From Brachybacterium ginsengisoli (GTDB lineage Bacteria; Actinomycetota; Actinomycetes; Actinomycetales; Dermabacteraceae), in contig NZ_CP023564.1 in NCBI RefSeq assembly GCF_002407065.1, positions 372,001 to 436,000 of the forward strand: 64,000 nt of DNA. The letters are read 5' to 3'. Every line of letters starts with the position of its first letter. The first letter of the stretch is position 1. The translations under genes were made by a program, and so were the position numbers. Positions 1 to 9,780 of the stretch are shown here, in pieces. The notes beneath the pieces were generated by a model. It searched no databases. It was not told where the DNA came from and was given only the letters and a program-made list of their open reading frames with translations.

Positions 1-93
1 GAGAAGAGCCCTCGACCGCCCGGGCGATGACGCCCCGGCGCTCCCGGCCCCGTGCCGCATGCCCGTCCTGACGATCGTCGAAGGAAACGCCCG

Positions 94-1044
94 ATGACCA
101 CCGCCGAAGCCCTCGACGTGCCGCCCACGGCGGCCGTCGATCCCGACTCCCGCTCGATCGGGCGCGCCCGACGGCGTCGTTCCGAGAACCTCCGCGGCTG
201 GATCTACTGCGCGCCGTTCCTCATCGCCTTCGGCCTGTTCCTGATCTGGCCCACGGTCTACGGGCTCTGGATGAGCTTCACCGGCACCAGCCTCGCCGGG
301 ACCAACACCCAGTTCGTCGGCCTGGCGAACTGGAAGGAGGCCCTGGGGGACCCCCAGGTGTGGACCTCCCTGGGCAACACCGCCTGGTTCACCCTGCTCT
401 CGACGATCCCGCTCGTCCTGGTCGCGATGGTGCTCGCGGTCCTGGTGAACATCGGCCTTCCCGGGCAGTGGTTCTGGCGGCTCGCCTTCTTCATGCCGTT
501 CCTGCTGGCCTCCACCGTGGTCTCCCAGTTCTGGAACTGGATGTACAACCCGCAGCTGGGGCTGATCAACACCTTCCTGGGGTGGTTCGGGGTCACCGGT
601 CCCGCGTGGCTGCAGGACCCGAACACCGCGATGATCTCCGTGGTCATCACCACCGTGTGGTGGACCATCGGGTTCAACTTCCTGCTCTACCTGGCCGCCC
701 TGCAGAACATCCCCGACCAGCTCTACGAGGCCGCATCGCTCGACGGCGCGGGCTCCTGGAGGAAGTTCCTCTCGATCACGCTGCCGCAGCTGATGCCCAC
801 CACGGTGCTGGTGCTCGTGCTCCAGCTGCTCGCCTCCCTCAAGGTCTTCGATCAGATCTATCAGATGACCGGAGGCGGCCCCGGCGGCAGCACGAGGCCG
901 GTGCTGCTGTACATCTACGAGGTCGGCTTCACCGGCTACCGCCTGGGCTACGCCTCGGCGATCTCGTACATCTTCTTCTTCCTCATCATCATCGTCTCGG
1001 TCGCCTACATGGTGATCTCGTCCCGACGGAGCGTGAAGGCATGA
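94..1044 (+). CDS. Sugar ABC transporter permease, MalF type
   Basis: Inner-membrane subunit of a carbohydrate importer, 316 aa. A cytoplasmic N-terminal tail of about 45 residues precedes six hydrophobic segments. The ATPase-contact (EAA) loop is visible near residue 210 as YEAASLDGAGSWRKF followed by a conserved ITLP. I chose ATG 94 rather than the upstream in-frame ATG at 52 because AAGGAA lies at 81-86 with normal spacing. The stop overlaps the start of the next permease (ATGA), so the two are translationally coupled. The binding protein gene is probably upstream, outside the window, and no ATPase is encoded here. Arabino-oligosaccharide as substrate is inferred from the GH43 and GH51 neighbours. 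Confidence 0.9.
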   Translation: MTTAEALDVPPTAAVDPDSRSIGRARRRRSENLRGWIYCAPFLIAFGLFLIWPTVYGLWMSFTGTSLAGTNTQFVGLANWKEALGDPQVWTSLGNTAWFTLLSTIPLVLVAMVLAVLVNIGLPGQWFWRLAFFMPFLLASTVVSQFWNWMYNPQLGLINTFLGWFGVTGPAWLQDPNTAMISVVITTVWWTIGFNFLLYLAALQNIPDQLYEAASLDGAGSWRKFLSITLPQLMPTTVLVLVLQLLASLKVFDQIYQMTGGGPGGSTRPVLLYIYEVGFTGYRLGYASAISYIFFFLIIIVSVAYMVISSRRSVKA

Positions 1045-1958
1045 GCGCCGCGAACCCCACCAGCCCGACCCTGAACCGGCCCGTCCCCGGGGTGGAGGCG
1101 CCGGCGCTGGGCGCGGTGCGGACGTCCCGACGTGGCCCCGCTCCGGCGCGCATCCTGGCCTTCGTGATCCTCGCGGTCCTGGCGCTGGCCTGGCTCACGC
1201 CGGTGGCGTGGGCGGCGCTCACCTCGTTCAAGTCCGAGGCCGAGGCCGCGGCGATGCCGGTGACGATCGTTCCCGAGGACGGCTTCACGCTGCGGGCCTA
1301 CCTCAACGTGCTCACCGAGGGTCTGGTGCCCCGGTGGGCGTGGAACAGCCTGCTCACCTCCGCGGCGGTCACGCTGATCACGGTGACGATCTCGGCGCTC
1401 GCCGGCTATGCGCTCTCGCGGCTGCGGTTCGCGGGGCGGCAGATGCTGATCACCCTGATCGTCGCCTCGATCATGATCCCCGGTCAGATCCTCATCGTGC
1501 CGCTGTTCCACCTGATGCTCTCGCTGAACCTCGTGGACACCTACTGGGGGATCATCCTGCCGCAGGTGGTCGCGGCGCCGATGGTGTTCATCCTCAAGAA
1601 GTTCTTCGACCAGATCCCCTTCGAGCTCGAGGAGGCCGCACTCATGGACGGCGCGAGCCGCCTGCGGATCTTCTGGTCGATCGTGCTGCCGCTGTCGCGG
1701 CCGATCCTCGGGGCCGTCGCGATCTTCGTGTTCATCGGCGCCTGGAACAACTTCCTGTGGCCCTTCATCGTCGTCAACGATTCCACCCTGATGACGCTGC
1801 CGACGGGCCTGCAGACCGTGATCAGCGCCTACGGCATCCAGTACGCGCAGAACATGGCCCAGGCCGTCCTGGCCGCGCTCCCGCTGATCGTCGTGTTCAT
1901 GTTCTTCCAGCGCCAGATCATCAAGGGCATCGCCACCACCGGCATCGCCGGCACCTGA
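1041..1958 (+). CDS. Sugar ABC transporter permease, MalG type
   Basis: Second membrane subunit of the same importer, 305 aa, with about six membrane segments. The EAA loop reads EEAALMDGASRLRIFW and is followed by a conserved VLPLSRP. The start codon overlaps the stop of the MalF-type gene by 4 bp, which fixes the start. The gene ends at a hairpin shared with the convergent arabinanase gene. MalF/MalG pairs without an ATPase gene usually share one general ATPase (MsiK/MsmX type) in Gram-positive bacteria. Import of arabinan fragments is inferred from context only. Confidence 0.9.
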   Translation: MSAANPTSPTLNRPVPGVEAPALGAVRTSRRGPAPARILAFVILAVLALAWLTPVAWAALTSFKSEAEAAAMPVTIVPEDGFTLRAYLNVLTEGLVPRWAWNSLLTSAAVTLITVTISALAGYALSRLRFAGRQMLITLIVASIMIPGQILIVPLFHLMLSLNLVDTYWGIILPQVVAAPMVFILKKFFDQIPFELEEAALMDGASRLRIFWSIVLPLSRPILGAVAIFVFIGAWNNFLWPFIVVNDSTLMTLPTGLQTVISAYGIQYAQNMAQAVLAALPLIVVFMFFQRQIIKGIATTGIAGT

Positions 1959-1969
1959 GGCCCGCGCGG

Positions 1970-2017
1970 CAGCGCCCGCGGATCCTGCAGCGAGAGCTGC
2001 GGGACCGGCGGGCGCTG
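1970..2017. terminator. Bidirectional hairpin between convergent genes
   Basis: Perfect 10-bp arms CAGCGCCCGC (1970-1979) and GCGGGCGCTG (2008-2017) enclose a second, imperfect CTGCAGC/GCTGC stem. The hairpin lies between the stop of the MalG-type gene and the stop of the leftward arabinanase gene. There is no clear T-run, as is common in GC-rich actinobacteria. Confidence 0.55.
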
Positions 2018-2037
2018 TCCGCTGCACGGGAGCGGCC

Positions 2038-3522
2038 TCAGACCTCCTTCGTGCCCCAGAGGCTGCGGCCGTCGGCGCCCAGCACGCTGAACGTGAGAGT
2101 CCACGCTCCGGCGCTCTCCCTCCACCCCCGGGTGAAGACGCCCTCGAAGGTCTCGCCGTCGAGGACCACGGCGGCCCGATGCCCGCCCTCGAGGCGCCAG
2201 CGACCGGTGACGGCTCCGGTGATCCTCCCGTCGCCCTGGAGGACGATGCGGCGGGAGGGGATCACCTCCGGGCTGATCGCCCGCCCGTGGTCCACGAGCT
2301 GCCAGGCGCCCTCGAGCTCGGAGCGGTGCGGCAGGGCGCCGCGCTCGTCGGCAGGGGGCTCCCCGGCGTAGCGGTGGGGTGAGACCACCGGCCAGCCGTC
2401 GCGGCTGATGTGCATCCGATGCACGCGGACCTGGTGGAGCTCGCCGGTGCCGGGGAACCTGCTGTGGAGGAAGAGGAAGGTGTCCTCCTCATCCGGGCTG
2501 CTCCAGGCGGAGACGTGACCGGGGGAGACGTAGCCGGCTCCTGGTCCGTCCTCTGCGACATCCGCGTAGCGGTGGTTGCCCAGCAGCTTCGCCCCGTACG
2601 GCTCGATGGAGGCGTCGTCGAACAGCGGCAGCTCGGGATCCGCCTTCGCTTCGCGCAGGTCCTGGCCCATGGGGTCGAGATACGGGCCCTCGACATCGCG
2701 GGAGCGCCCCACCCGCACGTTGTGCCCGCCGTTCGCGTCCAGGCCGCCGAAGGTGAGCAGCAGGTAGTAGTAGCCGGCCGCCCGTGAGTGCAGGATGTAG
2801 GGGGCCTCGATGCGGGCATGGTTGCCGCCGATGAGGTGGATCCCGTACCCCTGGCCCGGGAACGGGTGCCCGGTGGCGGGGTCGAGGTCGAGCAGGAAGA
2901 TCCCGCCCGAGTACGAGCCGTAGACCAGGCGGTGGAGGCCGTCGGCGTCCACGAAGGCATGCGGGTCGATGGCGTTGGGGTGGATCCGCGCGTCGTAGAT
3001 CGTGCCGTCCTCGCTCGGCTGGTCCCACATGCCCGAGCGGAGGAAGATCCCCTCGTCGCGGTACGGGCCCTCGACCTGGTCGGCGATCGCCGTGCCCATC
3101 GCGGAGCGCGGTGACGAGCCCTCGCAGGCGCAGTAGTACATGCGGAACCGGCCGTCCGGGGTCTCGCTGACGTCCGCCGCCCACAGCGTGTCCGTGTTCG
3201 CCCACTCGAACGCCTCGGCCAGCTCCGCCGTGACGTCATCGAACAGAGGGTTCTGCGGGGTGACGAGATCGGCGACGCCCTCCCAATGCATCAGGTCATC
3301 GCTGCGCGCCGCGGCCAGGTGCGAGCCGAACACGTGGAAGCCGCTCCTCGTGACGATCACGGAGGGATCGTGGACCGAGACCTCCGTGAAGTCCGGATCG
3401 GGCGGCACCGTGGATCGCGGTGGCCCGGCCTCGGCGCGGGAGGCGCCGAGCAGGGTGCCTCCTGCTGCAGTGGACAGGGTCGCGGTGGCTGCGAACAGGC
3501 CGCGTCGAGAGATGGTCGCCAT
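2038..3522 (-). CDS. Exported GH43 endo-1,5-alpha-L-arabinanase
   Basis: Cuts the arabinan backbone of pectin side chains outside the cell; 494 aa. A twin-arginine signal (SRRGLF, then an Ala-rich stretch ending about residue 32) opens the protein. The five-bladed GH43 fold follows, with the three expected acids: Asp in VHDPSV (about residue 48), Asp in IDPHAF and Glu in RIEAPY. From about residue 390 a C-terminal beta domain (ELEGAWQLVDHGR onward) matches the extra domain of two-domain bacterial arabinanases such as the Abn2 type. The reading frame stays open upstream to 3843, but ATG 3522 is preferred because it sits directly before the Tat motif and after a promoter. Expression is probably repressed through the operator at 3619-3630. 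Confidence 0.85.
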   Translation of the reverse strand: MATISRRGLFAATATLSTAAGGTLLGASRAEAGPPRSTVPPDPDFTEVSVHDPSVIVTRSGFHVFGSHLAAARSDDLMHWEGVADLVTPQNPLFDDVTAELAEAFEWANTDTLWAADVSETPDGRFRMYYCACEGSSPRSAMGTAIADQVEGPYRDEGIFLRSGMWDQPSEDGTIYDARIHPNAIDPHAFVDADGLHRLVYGSYSGGIFLLDLDPATGHPFPGQGYGIHLIGGNHARIEAPYILHSRAAGYYYLLLTFGGLDANGGHNVRVGRSRDVEGPYLDPMGQDLREAKADPELPLFDDASIEPYGAKLLGNHRYADVAEDGPGAGYVSPGHVSAWSSPDEEDTFLFLHSRFPGTGELHQVRVHRMHISRDGWPVVSPHRYAGEPPADERGALPHRSELEGAWQLVDHGRAISPEVIPSRRIVLQGDGRITGAVTGRWRLEGGHRAAVVLDGETFEGVFTRGWRESAGAWTLTFSVLGADGRSLWGTKEV

Positions 3523-3614
3523 GCTCAACTCCTTCGTCGAGTCCCCGGAGACGCCCGGTGGTCGAGCGCCGGGGGGAGGGCGGCGGTCGCTCGTCGACCG
3601 TCGCTCCACCCTTG

Positions 3615-3643
3615 ACGTTACAACGTTGCAAAACGTGGGGCAA
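3615..3643 (-). promoter_or_regulatory. Arabinanase promoter with LacI-type operator
   Basis: On the minus strand a -35 TTGCCC (3643-3638), a 17-bp spacer and a -10 TAACGT (3620-3615) fit a sigma-70 promoter for the arabinanase. The sequence TACAACGTTGCA (3619-3630 on the plus strand) lies in the spacer and touches the -10. Its reverse complement occurs at 6269-6280 before the GH51 genes, so both are probably bound by the LacI protein encoded at 5089-6174. Confidence 0.65.
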
Positions 3644-3724
3644 CGGCCAGGACGAGAGGGCGGCACGGGCCAGATACGTGGGCGATGGCCGACGCCGCCA
3701 CCCGTCGCCGGGGCCCCGGTCCGC

Positions 3725-4240
3725 TCAGCGGGTGTAGGTGAGCATCCGGTAGCGGGTGCCACCGGCGGCCTCGTGCCATCCCGCGGCGGGGTCGGCGGAG
3801 GTGAGGGTGAAGTCCTCCGGGATCGCCGGCGCGCGGGTGTCACCGTCGACCTCGAGGTCGATCTCGGTGACGACCAGGAGCTCCGCGACCTCGATCGCGT
3901 CGGCGTAGATCGACCCGCCGCCGATCACCCAGGTGGTCCCCTCGGGGCCCGCCTCGGTGGCCGCGAGCTCGAGCGCCTCGGGCAGGGAGCGGGCCCGCAC
4001 CGCGCCGGGCAGCTCCAGCGCGTCGTCGCGGGTGATGACGATGTTGGTGCGCCCGGGCAGCGGGCGGAAGCGCGCGGGGAACGAGTCCCAGGTGCGCCGG
4101 CCCATCACGACCGGGGACCCGGAGGTGGTGCGGCGGAAGTGCTTCAGATCCTCCGGCAGGTGCCAGGGCATGCTGCCATCGGCGCCGATGACCCCGCCGC
4201 GGGCCTGCGCCCAGATCATCCCGATGGCCGGGGTGCTCAT
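3725..4240 (-). CDS. folA: Dihydrofolate reductase
   Basis: Reduces dihydrofolate to tetrahydrofolate with NADPH; 171 aa, normal length. Visible family features are the N-terminal [11 protein letters not shown] loop, the active-site acid in LPEDLKHF (about residue 30), the NADPH-binding MGRRTW and the GGGSIY turn near residue 107. The start ATG (4240) overlaps the stop of thyA by 4 bp, which is the usual thyA-folA arrangement and regenerates the folate consumed by thymidylate synthase. The intergenic stretch 3644-3724 holds nothing else I recognise. Confidence 0.95.
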   Translation of the reverse strand: MSTPAIGMIWAQARGGVIGADGSMPWHLPEDLKHFRRTTSGSPVVMGRRTWDSFPARFRPLPGRTNIVITRDDALELPGAVRARSLPEALELAATEAGPEGTTWVIGGGSIYADAIEVAELLVVTEIDLEVDGDTRAPAIPEDFTLTSADPAAGWHEAAGGTRYRMLTYTR

Positions 4241-5040
4241 ACCGCCACCGGCGCCTTGATGCCCTTGTGGTGCTGGTAGTCGCGGATCTCGACGTCCTCG
4301 AGCGCGTAGTCCAGGATCGTCTCCGGCCGACGCCGCAGGTGCAGCGTCGGGTACGGGAACGGCTCCCGGGACAGCTGACGCTCGACCTGCTCGATGTGGT
4401 TGTCGTAGATGTGGCAGTCGCCGCCGGTCCACACGAAGTCGCCCACCTCGAGATCGGTCTGCTGGGCGATCATGTGGGTGAGCAGCGCGTAGCTGGCGAT
4501 GTTGAACGGCACCCCGAGGAAGAGGTCGGCGCTGCGCTGGTAGAGCTGGCAGGACAGCGTGCCGTCGTGCACCTCGAACTGGAACAGCGCGTGGCAGGGG
4601 GCGAGCGCCATCTGCGGGATGTCCGCCGGGTTCCAGGCGGAGACGATCAGCCGGCGCGAGTCGGGGTTGGTGCGGATCTGCTCGACCACGTCGCTGATCT
4701 GGTCGATCACGCCGCCGTCGGCCGTGGGCCAGGAGCGCCACTGCGCCCCGTAGATCGGGCCGAGGTCGCCGTTCTCGTCGGCCCACTCGTCCCAGATGCT
4801 CACTCCCTGCTCCTGCAGCCAGCGCGCGTTCGTCTCCCCGCGCAGGAACCACAGCAGCTCGAGGATGATCGAGCGGGTGTGGACGCGCTTGGTGGTGATC
4901 AGCGGGAAGCCCTGGGAGAGGTCGTAGCGGATCTGCTTGCCGAACAGGCTGCGGGTTCCCGTGCCCGTGCGATCCCCCTTGGGATTGCCGGTCTCCAGGA
5001 CCTCGCGCAGGAGGTCCTCGTACGGGGTGGGGATGCTCAC
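4237..5040 (-). CDS. thyA: Thymidylate synthase
   Basis: Makes dTMP from dUMP and methylene-tetrahydrofolate; 267 aa, the usual size. The catalytic cysteine is in [10 protein letters not shown] near residue 150, the dUMP-binding arginine loop in [14 protein letters not shown] just before it, and the folate and nucleotide contacts in the GDCHIYDNH segment. The start is GTG (5040). It forms an operon with folA downstream. These two essential genes stand inside an otherwise arabinan-specific cluster. Confidence 0.96.
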   Translation of the reverse strand: MSIPTPYEDLLREVLETGNPKGDRTGTGTRSLFGKQIRYDLSQGFPLITTKRVHTRSIILELLWFLRGETNARWLQEQGVSIWDEWADENGDLGPIYGAQWRSWPTADGGVIDQISDVVEQIRTNPDSRRLIVSAWNPADIPQMALAPCHALFQFEVHDGTLSCQLYQRSADLFLGVPFNIASYALLTHMIAQQTDLEVGDFVWTGGDCHIYDNHIEQVERQLSREPFPYPTLHLRRRPETILDYALEDVEIRDYQHHKGIKAPVAV

Positions 5041-5088
5041 CGGGGGTGCTCCTGGAGCTCGGGGACGGGCGATCGTCGGTGCCTGATC

Positions 5089-6174
5089 CTAGTCCTTCTG
5101 CGACCCCTCCTGCAGGGGCCCACCGGTGCTCTCCCGTGCCACCACCCGGTGAGGGACCGTCGCCGTGCGGGGCGGCCCGTCGTAGCCCTGGATGCGCTCG
5201 GTGAGGAAGTCGAGGGCGGTGCGCGTGAGCACCGAGGTGTCCGGGGAGACGGAGCTCAGCGGCGGACCGGCGAAGGGGGCGTCAGGGGTGTCGTCGTAGC
5301 CGATCACGGCGATCTCCTCCGGCACGGACCGGTGCAGATCCCGCAGCGCGGCCAGCACGCCGATGGCGAGGTCGTCGTTCGCGCAGACGATCCCGTCGAC
5401 CTCGGGCTCGCGCGCCAGGAGGGCGCGGACCGCGTCGGCGCCGTCCCGGCGGTGCCAATGGGTCACCTGCTCCACGGGGGCGGCGTCGGGGTCGAGGTCG
5501 AAGCGGGCGAGCGCCTCGCGGAACCCCTGCAGGCGCAGCGTGGCGGAGCCGTGGGGGCGCGCGCCGCCGTCCTCGGGGAGCGCGCCGAGGAAGGCGATCC
5601 GTCGGCGGCCGTGCTCCAGCAGGTGAGTCGTCGCGTCGGCCGTGGCCTGCACGTTGTCGATGCGCACGTAGTCGGAGCCGGCGGGGAGATCGTCGGGCAT
5701 GTGCTCCCCGATGAAGACCGTGGGCTGGGAGAGCCGGTCCATCGAGGCGAGGGCCTGCTCGTCCAGGTGTAGGGGGTTGAAGATCACGCCGTCGCCCAGG
5801 AGCCGGTCGAAACCCTCGAGTACGGCCCGCTCGGCCTCCTTCCCGGCGGAGGTGCTGTGTAGCAGGATCGTCAGGCGCCGGCTCTGGGCCTCGTCGATGA
5901 AGGTCTGGGCGAGGTCGGAGAAGTAGCTGAAGGCGAGGCTCGGCACGGCCAGGGTGAGCAGGCGGCTGGCGCCGGTGCGCAGCTGCTGGGCGGCGGCCTG
6001 CGGCCGGTAGCCGACCTGCCGGATCGCGTCCTTCACCGAGGCGCGGGTCGAGTCGCGCACGTGGGGGTAGTCGTTGACGACGTTGGAGACCGTCTTGATC
6101 GACACCCCGGCCAGCTCCGCGACATCGCGCAGGGTCGGTGGTCGGCGAGGGGTGGGCGAGGCGGAGGAGGGCAT
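5089..6174 (-). CDS. LacI-family repressor of the arabinan genes
   Basis: DNA-binding sugar sensor, 361 aa from ATG 6174. The helix-turn-helix with the LacI signature ([19 protein letters not shown]) covers residues about 13-60 and the periplasmic-binding-protein-like effector domain fills the rest. The open frame continues upstream to 6315, but the translated extension is not conserved-looking. The gene diverges from the GH51 genes. The identical operators at 3619-3630 and 6269-6280 flank it, so it is the best candidate to repress both the arabinanase and the GH51 operon and to release them on arabinose or arabino-oligosaccharide. The effector is inferred. Confidence 0.88.
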   Translation of the reverse strand: MPSSASPTPRRPPTLRDVAELAGVSIKTVSNVVNDYPHVRDSTRASVKDAIRQVGYRPQAAAQQLRTGASRLLTLAVPSLAFSYFSDLAQTFIDEAQSRRLTILLHSTSAGKEAERAVLEGFDRLLGDGVIFNPLHLDEQALASMDRLSQPTVFIGEHMPDDLPAGSDYVRIDNVQATADATTHLLEHGRRRIAFLGALPEDGGARPHGSATLRLQGFREALARFDLDPDAAPVEQVTHWHRRDGADAVRALLAREPEVDGIVCANDDLAIGVLAALRDLHRSVPEEIAVIGYDDTPDAPFAGPPLSSVSPDTSVLTRTALDFLTERIQGYDGPPRTATVPHRVVARESTGGPLQEGSQKD

Positions 6175-6235
6175 GGTCGGATTCTCGCACCACGCCCGGG
6201 GGGTCTGGGGTCGGCACGAAGGGCGCATCACGCCA

Positions 6236-6280
6236 TTGACGCCTCCCGGAGCGCTGTGGAATGCTCTATGCAACGTTGTA
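6236..6280 (+). promoter_or_regulatory. GH51 operon promoter with LacI-type operator
   Basis: A good -35 TTGACG (6236-6241) is followed by a weak -10 region around 6259-6264. The 12-mer TGCAACGTTGTA (6269-6280) is the exact reverse complement of the arabinanase operator. Bound repressor would cover the start-point region. The site also lies about 95 bp upstream of the divergent lacI start, so it could autoregulate that gene. Confidence 0.6.
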
Positions 6281-6355
6281 GAAATCGTAGGACCGATCGT
6301 CGCACCGCAGCGCACGCACCGGCGCCGCCCACCTTCCCGAAGGACTCAGACACCG

Positions 6356-7876
6356 ATGTCATCGCAGGTCTCCCTCCTCCTGAACCCCGCCTTCCGCGTC
6401 GCCCCCGTGCGCCGCCGCACCTTCGGCGCCTTCGTCGAACACCTCGGCCGCTGCGTCTACAGCGGCATCTTCGAGCCGGGCCATCCGTCGGCCGACGAGG
6501 ACGGCTTCCGCACCGACGTCCTGGCGCTGACCCGCGAGCTCGGCGTCAGCTCCGTGCGCTACCCCGGCGGCAACTTCGTCTCCGGCTACAAGTGGGAGGA
6601 CGGCGTGGGTCCGGTCGAGGACCGCCCCGCCCGCCACGACCTCGCCTGGCACTCCACCGACCCCAACACCGTGGGCCTGGACGAGTTCATGACCTGGGCG
6701 AAGAAGGCGGAGGTCGAGCCGATGTACGCGGTCAACCTCGGCACCCGCGGCATCGAGGAGGCGCTGGACGTGCTCCAGTACGCCAACTCCCCGCAGGGCA
6801 TCGCCCTCTCGGACCAGCGCGCCGCGAACGGCAGCCCGGAGCCCCACGGCATCCGGATGTGGTGCCTGGGCAACGAGATGGACGGCCCTTGGCAGGCGGG
6901 CCACAAGACCGCGCACGAGTACGCGCGGATCGCGACCGAGGCCGCACGCCTCATGCGTCAGGAGGACCCGGACCTCGAGCTCATCGCCTGCGGCTCCTCG
7001 AGCTCCTCGATGGAGACCTTCGGCGAGTGGGAGAACGTGGTCCTCACCGAGGCCTACGACCACGTCGACATGATCTCCGCCCACGCCTACTACTCCGAGA
7101 AGGACGGCGACCAGGCCTCCTTCCTCGCCTCCGCCGACGACATGGACCACTTCATCGAGTCCGTCGTCGCCACCGCCGATCACGTGCGCGCCAAGCTCAA
7201 GAAGGACAAGCGCATCATGATCAGCTTCGACGAGTGGAACATCTGGTACCAGCACCGCGCCGAGTCCCGCCCGCCGAGCGGCGACGACTGGCCCGTGGCC
7301 CCGGTGTTGCTCGAGGACACCTACAGCGCCATGGACGCGGTGGTCTTCGGCAACCTGCTGATCTCCCTGCTGCGCCACAGCGACCGCGTCGCCTCCGCCT
7401 CGCTCGCCCAGCTGGTCAACGTGATCGCCCCGATCATGACCGCGCCGGGCGGGGCGAGCTGGAAGCAGACCACCTTCCACCCCTTCGCCCTCACCTCCGC
7501 GCACGCCCGCGGCGAGGTGCTCGACGTGCGCCTGGACGCGCCGTCCTTCGAGAACACCCGCTTCGGCACCAGCTCGGCGGCCGACGCGGTCGCCACCTGG
7601 GACGAGGAGTCCGGCGACCTGGCCGTGTTCGTGGTCAACCGCGGCAACCAGGACGCGCTCGACCTCGACGCCGACCTCTCCGCCTTCGGCGATCTCGAGC
7701 TGGTCGAGGCCCTCACCCTGCACCACGAGGACCCCTACGCCGCCAACACCGAGTCCGCCCCGGAGACCGTGGTCCCGCAGGCGAACGACACCATCCGTCT
7801 CGACGGGGGCCGGCTCGTCGGCTCCCTGCCCGAGATCTCCTGGTCGATCGTGCGTCTCACCCGCACCTCGGCCTGA
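6356..7876 (+). CDS. GH51 alpha-L-arabinofuranosidase (first copy)
   Basis: Releases terminal arabinofuranose from short arabino-oligosaccharides in the cytoplasm; 506 aa, no signal peptide, standard GH51 length. The N-terminal TIM barrel carries the acid/base Glu in CLGNEMDG (Glu174) and the nucleophile Glu in ISFDEWNIW (Glu293). A beta-sandwich follows from about residue 380. ATG 6356 is chosen because GAAGGA stands just upstream and the usual family N-terminus ([12 protein letters not shown]) begins there. The neighbouring second GH51 is a distant paralog, not a recent duplicate. Confidence 0.93.
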   Translation: MSSQVSLLLNPAFRVAPVRRRTFGAFVEHLGRCVYSGIFEPGHPSADEDGFRTDVLALTRELGVSSVRYPGGNFVSGYKWEDGVGPVEDRPARHDLAWHSTDPNTVGLDEFMTWAKKAEVEPMYAVNLGTRGIEEALDVLQYANSPQGIALSDQRAANGSPEPHGIRMWCLGNEMDGPWQAGHKTAHEYARIATEAARLMRQEDPDLELIACGSSSSSMETFGEWENVVLTEAYDHVDMISAHAYYSEKDGDQASFLASADDMDHFIESVVATADHVRAKLKKDKRIMISFDEWNIWYQHRAESRPPSGDDWPVAPVLLEDTYSAMDAVVFGNLLISLLRHSDRVASASLAQLVNVIAPIMTAPGGASWKQTTFHPFALTSAHARGEVLDVRLDAPSFENTRFGTSSAADAVATWDEESGDLAVFVVNRGNQDALDLDADLSAFGDLELVEALTLHHEDPYAANTESAPETVVPQANDTIRLDGGRLVGSLPEISWSIVRLTRTSA

Positions 7877-7922
7877 CCCCGACTGCCCCCTCGGCCGGCC
7901 GTGGCCGACGGGGCCCAGGGAC

Positions 7923-7963
7923 CGACGGACCCGCCTGCTCCTCGTCGACCGGCGGGTCCGTCG
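7923..7963 (+). terminator. Hairpin between the two GH51 genes
   Basis: Perfect 13-bp arms, CGACGGACCCGCC (7923-7935) and its complement (7951-7963), enclose a 15-nt loop. No T-run follows. It could terminate, attenuate, or protect the 3' end of the first GH51 message, setting unequal levels of the two enzymes. Confidence 0.45.
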
Positions 7964-7998
7964 ACCCGTATCCAGCCCTCTCTGCTCCAGGAGAACCC

Positions 7999-9639
7999 AT
8001 GACCGACTCCGCCCCCGCACCCACCCTCGCCTCCGGCCTCGTCGGCGCGCTGACGCCCACCCACGCCCGGACCAGCGGCTCCACCGGCCCGTCGGCCGCC
8101 CCCACCGACGGCCCCGCCCGCGTGGTCATCGACCTCGACCTGCCCGGCGCGACCATCAGCCGCCACCTCTACGGCCATTTCGCCGAGCACCTCGGGCGCT
8201 GCATCTACGAGGGCTTCTACGTGGGCGAGGACTCCGAGATCCCCAACACCCGCGGCATCCGCGATGACGTGGTCGAGGCGCTGCGCGCCCTGCAGATCCC
8301 GAACCTGCGCTGGCCCGGCGGCTGCTTCGCCGACGACTACCACTGGAAGGACGGCATCGGCCCGCGCGAGCAGCGCCCCCGGATGGTCAACTCCCACTGG
8401 GGCGACATCGTGGAGGACAACTCCTTCGGCACCCACGAGTTCATGGACCTCGTCGAGCTGCTCGGCACCGAGGCGTACGTCAACGGCAACGTCGGCTCCG
8501 GCACCGTCGCCGAGATGAGCGAGTGGATCGAGTACCTCACCCGTGCGGACGACTCCCCGATGGCGTCGCTGCGCCGTGAGAACGGGCGCGACGAGCCGTG
8601 GAAGGTGCCCTTCTTCGGCATCGGCAACGAGGCCTGGGGCTGCGGCGGCAACATGCGCGCCGAGGACTACGCGGCGCTCGCCCGCCAGTACGCCACCTAT
8701 GTGCGGGACCACGCCGGCAACGAGGTCACCCGCATCGCCGCCGGCGCCAGCGACCACGACTACGCCTGGACCGAGGCGCTCATGCAGGCCATGAAGGGTC
8801 TCGAGAAGCGCGAGGGCCAGGCCGGGCCCTTCCAGGCCATCTCGATGCACTACTACACGATGTCCGGCCCCTGGCAGGACAAGGGCAGCGCCACCGAGTT
8901 CACCGACGAGGAGTGGTACCTGACCCTCTCGCGCGCCGCCCACGCCGAGGAGCTCGTGGCGCGCCACGCGACCGTCATGGATCACTACGACCCGCACAAG
9001 AAGGTGGGTCTGGTGTTCGACGAGTGGGGCACCTGGTGGAACGTGGAGCCCGGCACGAATCCCGGCTTCCTGTACCAGCAGAACACCGTGCGCGACGCGC
9101 TCGTGGCCTCGATCCACTTCGACGGCTTCCACCGTCACGCGGATCGCCTGCTCATGGCCAACATCGCCCAGACCGTCAACGTGCTGCAGGCGATGATCCT
9201 CACCGATCCCGATACCGGTGCGCTCGTGCTCACCCCCACGTACCACGTGTTCGCGATGAACGCCGGGCACCAGGACGCCCGTGCGCTCGCCGCCCACGTG
9301 CTGCTGCCCGAGGAGGTCGCCGAGGTCGACGGCCGCGCGCTGCCGATGATCTCCGCCTCGGCCTCCACCACCGGGTCGACGGCGCTGGTCTCGCTGTCCA
9401 ACCTGGACGTCGCCGAGGAGCGCACGCTCGTGCTGGACCTCCGCGGCCGCTCCGTCACGGGGCACACGGCGACGGTGCTCACCGGCGCGAGCTCCGCCGC
9501 GCACAACACCCCTGAGCAGCCCGACGCCGTGGCTCCGACCGAGCTCGCCGACGTTCGCGAGCTCGAGCAGGAGGGTCGTCTGGAGATCACCCTGCCGCCG
9601 CACTCCTTCGCGACCGTGGAGCTGCAGCTGGGGGAGTGA
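7999..9639 (+). CDS. GH51 alpha-L-arabinofuranosidase (second copy)
   Basis: Second cytoplasmic arabinofuranosidase, 546 aa. The catalytic Glu residues are in GIGNEAWG (Glu211) and VFDEWGTWW (Glu342). The first 40 residues are a Ser/Thr/Ala/Pro-rich tail absent from the first copy, without a signal peptide. The RBS is CAGGAG at 7988-7993 before ATG 7999. The loops around the active site differ strongly from the upstream GH51 (for example the [16 protein letters not shown] insertion), so the two probably divide substrates by linkage or chain length. That division is inferred. Confidence 0.93.
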   Translation: MTDSAPAPTLASGLVGALTPTHARTSGSTGPSAAPTDGPARVVIDLDLPGATISRHLYGHFAEHLGRCIYEGFYVGEDSEIPNTRGIRDDVVEALRALQIPNLRWPGGCFADDYHWKDGIGPREQRPRMVNSHWGDIVEDNSFGTHEFMDLVELLGTEAYVNGNVGSGTVAEMSEWIEYLTRADDSPMASLRRENGRDEPWKVPFFGIGNEAWGCGGNMRAEDYAALARQYATYVRDHAGNEVTRIAAGASDHDYAWTEALMQAMKGLEKREGQAGPFQAISMHYYTMSGPWQDKGSATEFTDEEWYLTLSRAAHAEELVARHATVMDHYDPHKKVGLVFDEWGTWWNVEPGTNPGFLYQQNTVRDALVASIHFDGFHRHADRLLMANIAQTVNVLQAMILTDPDTGALVLTPTYHVFAMNAGHQDARALAAHVLLPEEVAEVDGRALPMISASASTTGSTALVSLSNLDVAEERTLVLDLRGRSVTGHTATVLTGASSAAHNTPEQPDAVAPTELADVRELEQEGRLEITLPPHSFATVELQLGE

Positions 9640-9780
9640 GTGCGTCGGCATGGTCGGCTGCTGGCGCCCAGGCGGGCTCTGCGGAGCCATGGGCATACTG
9701 CCCGCCCTGTCGCCTGTACCCGACCGGCCGACGCCCCGCGGAGCTCAGCCCAGCGCCGGCTCCGCCTCGGCCTCGTCCAC

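Noticed and set aside
1-93. Possible 3' end of an upstream binding-protein gene
   Set aside because: Stops occur at 28-30 in one frame, but too little sequence is available to identify a product.
1005-2027. 340-codon minus-strand frame across the MalG-type gene
   Set aside because: Asp/Arg/His-rich translation without motifs, and antisense to a clear permease.
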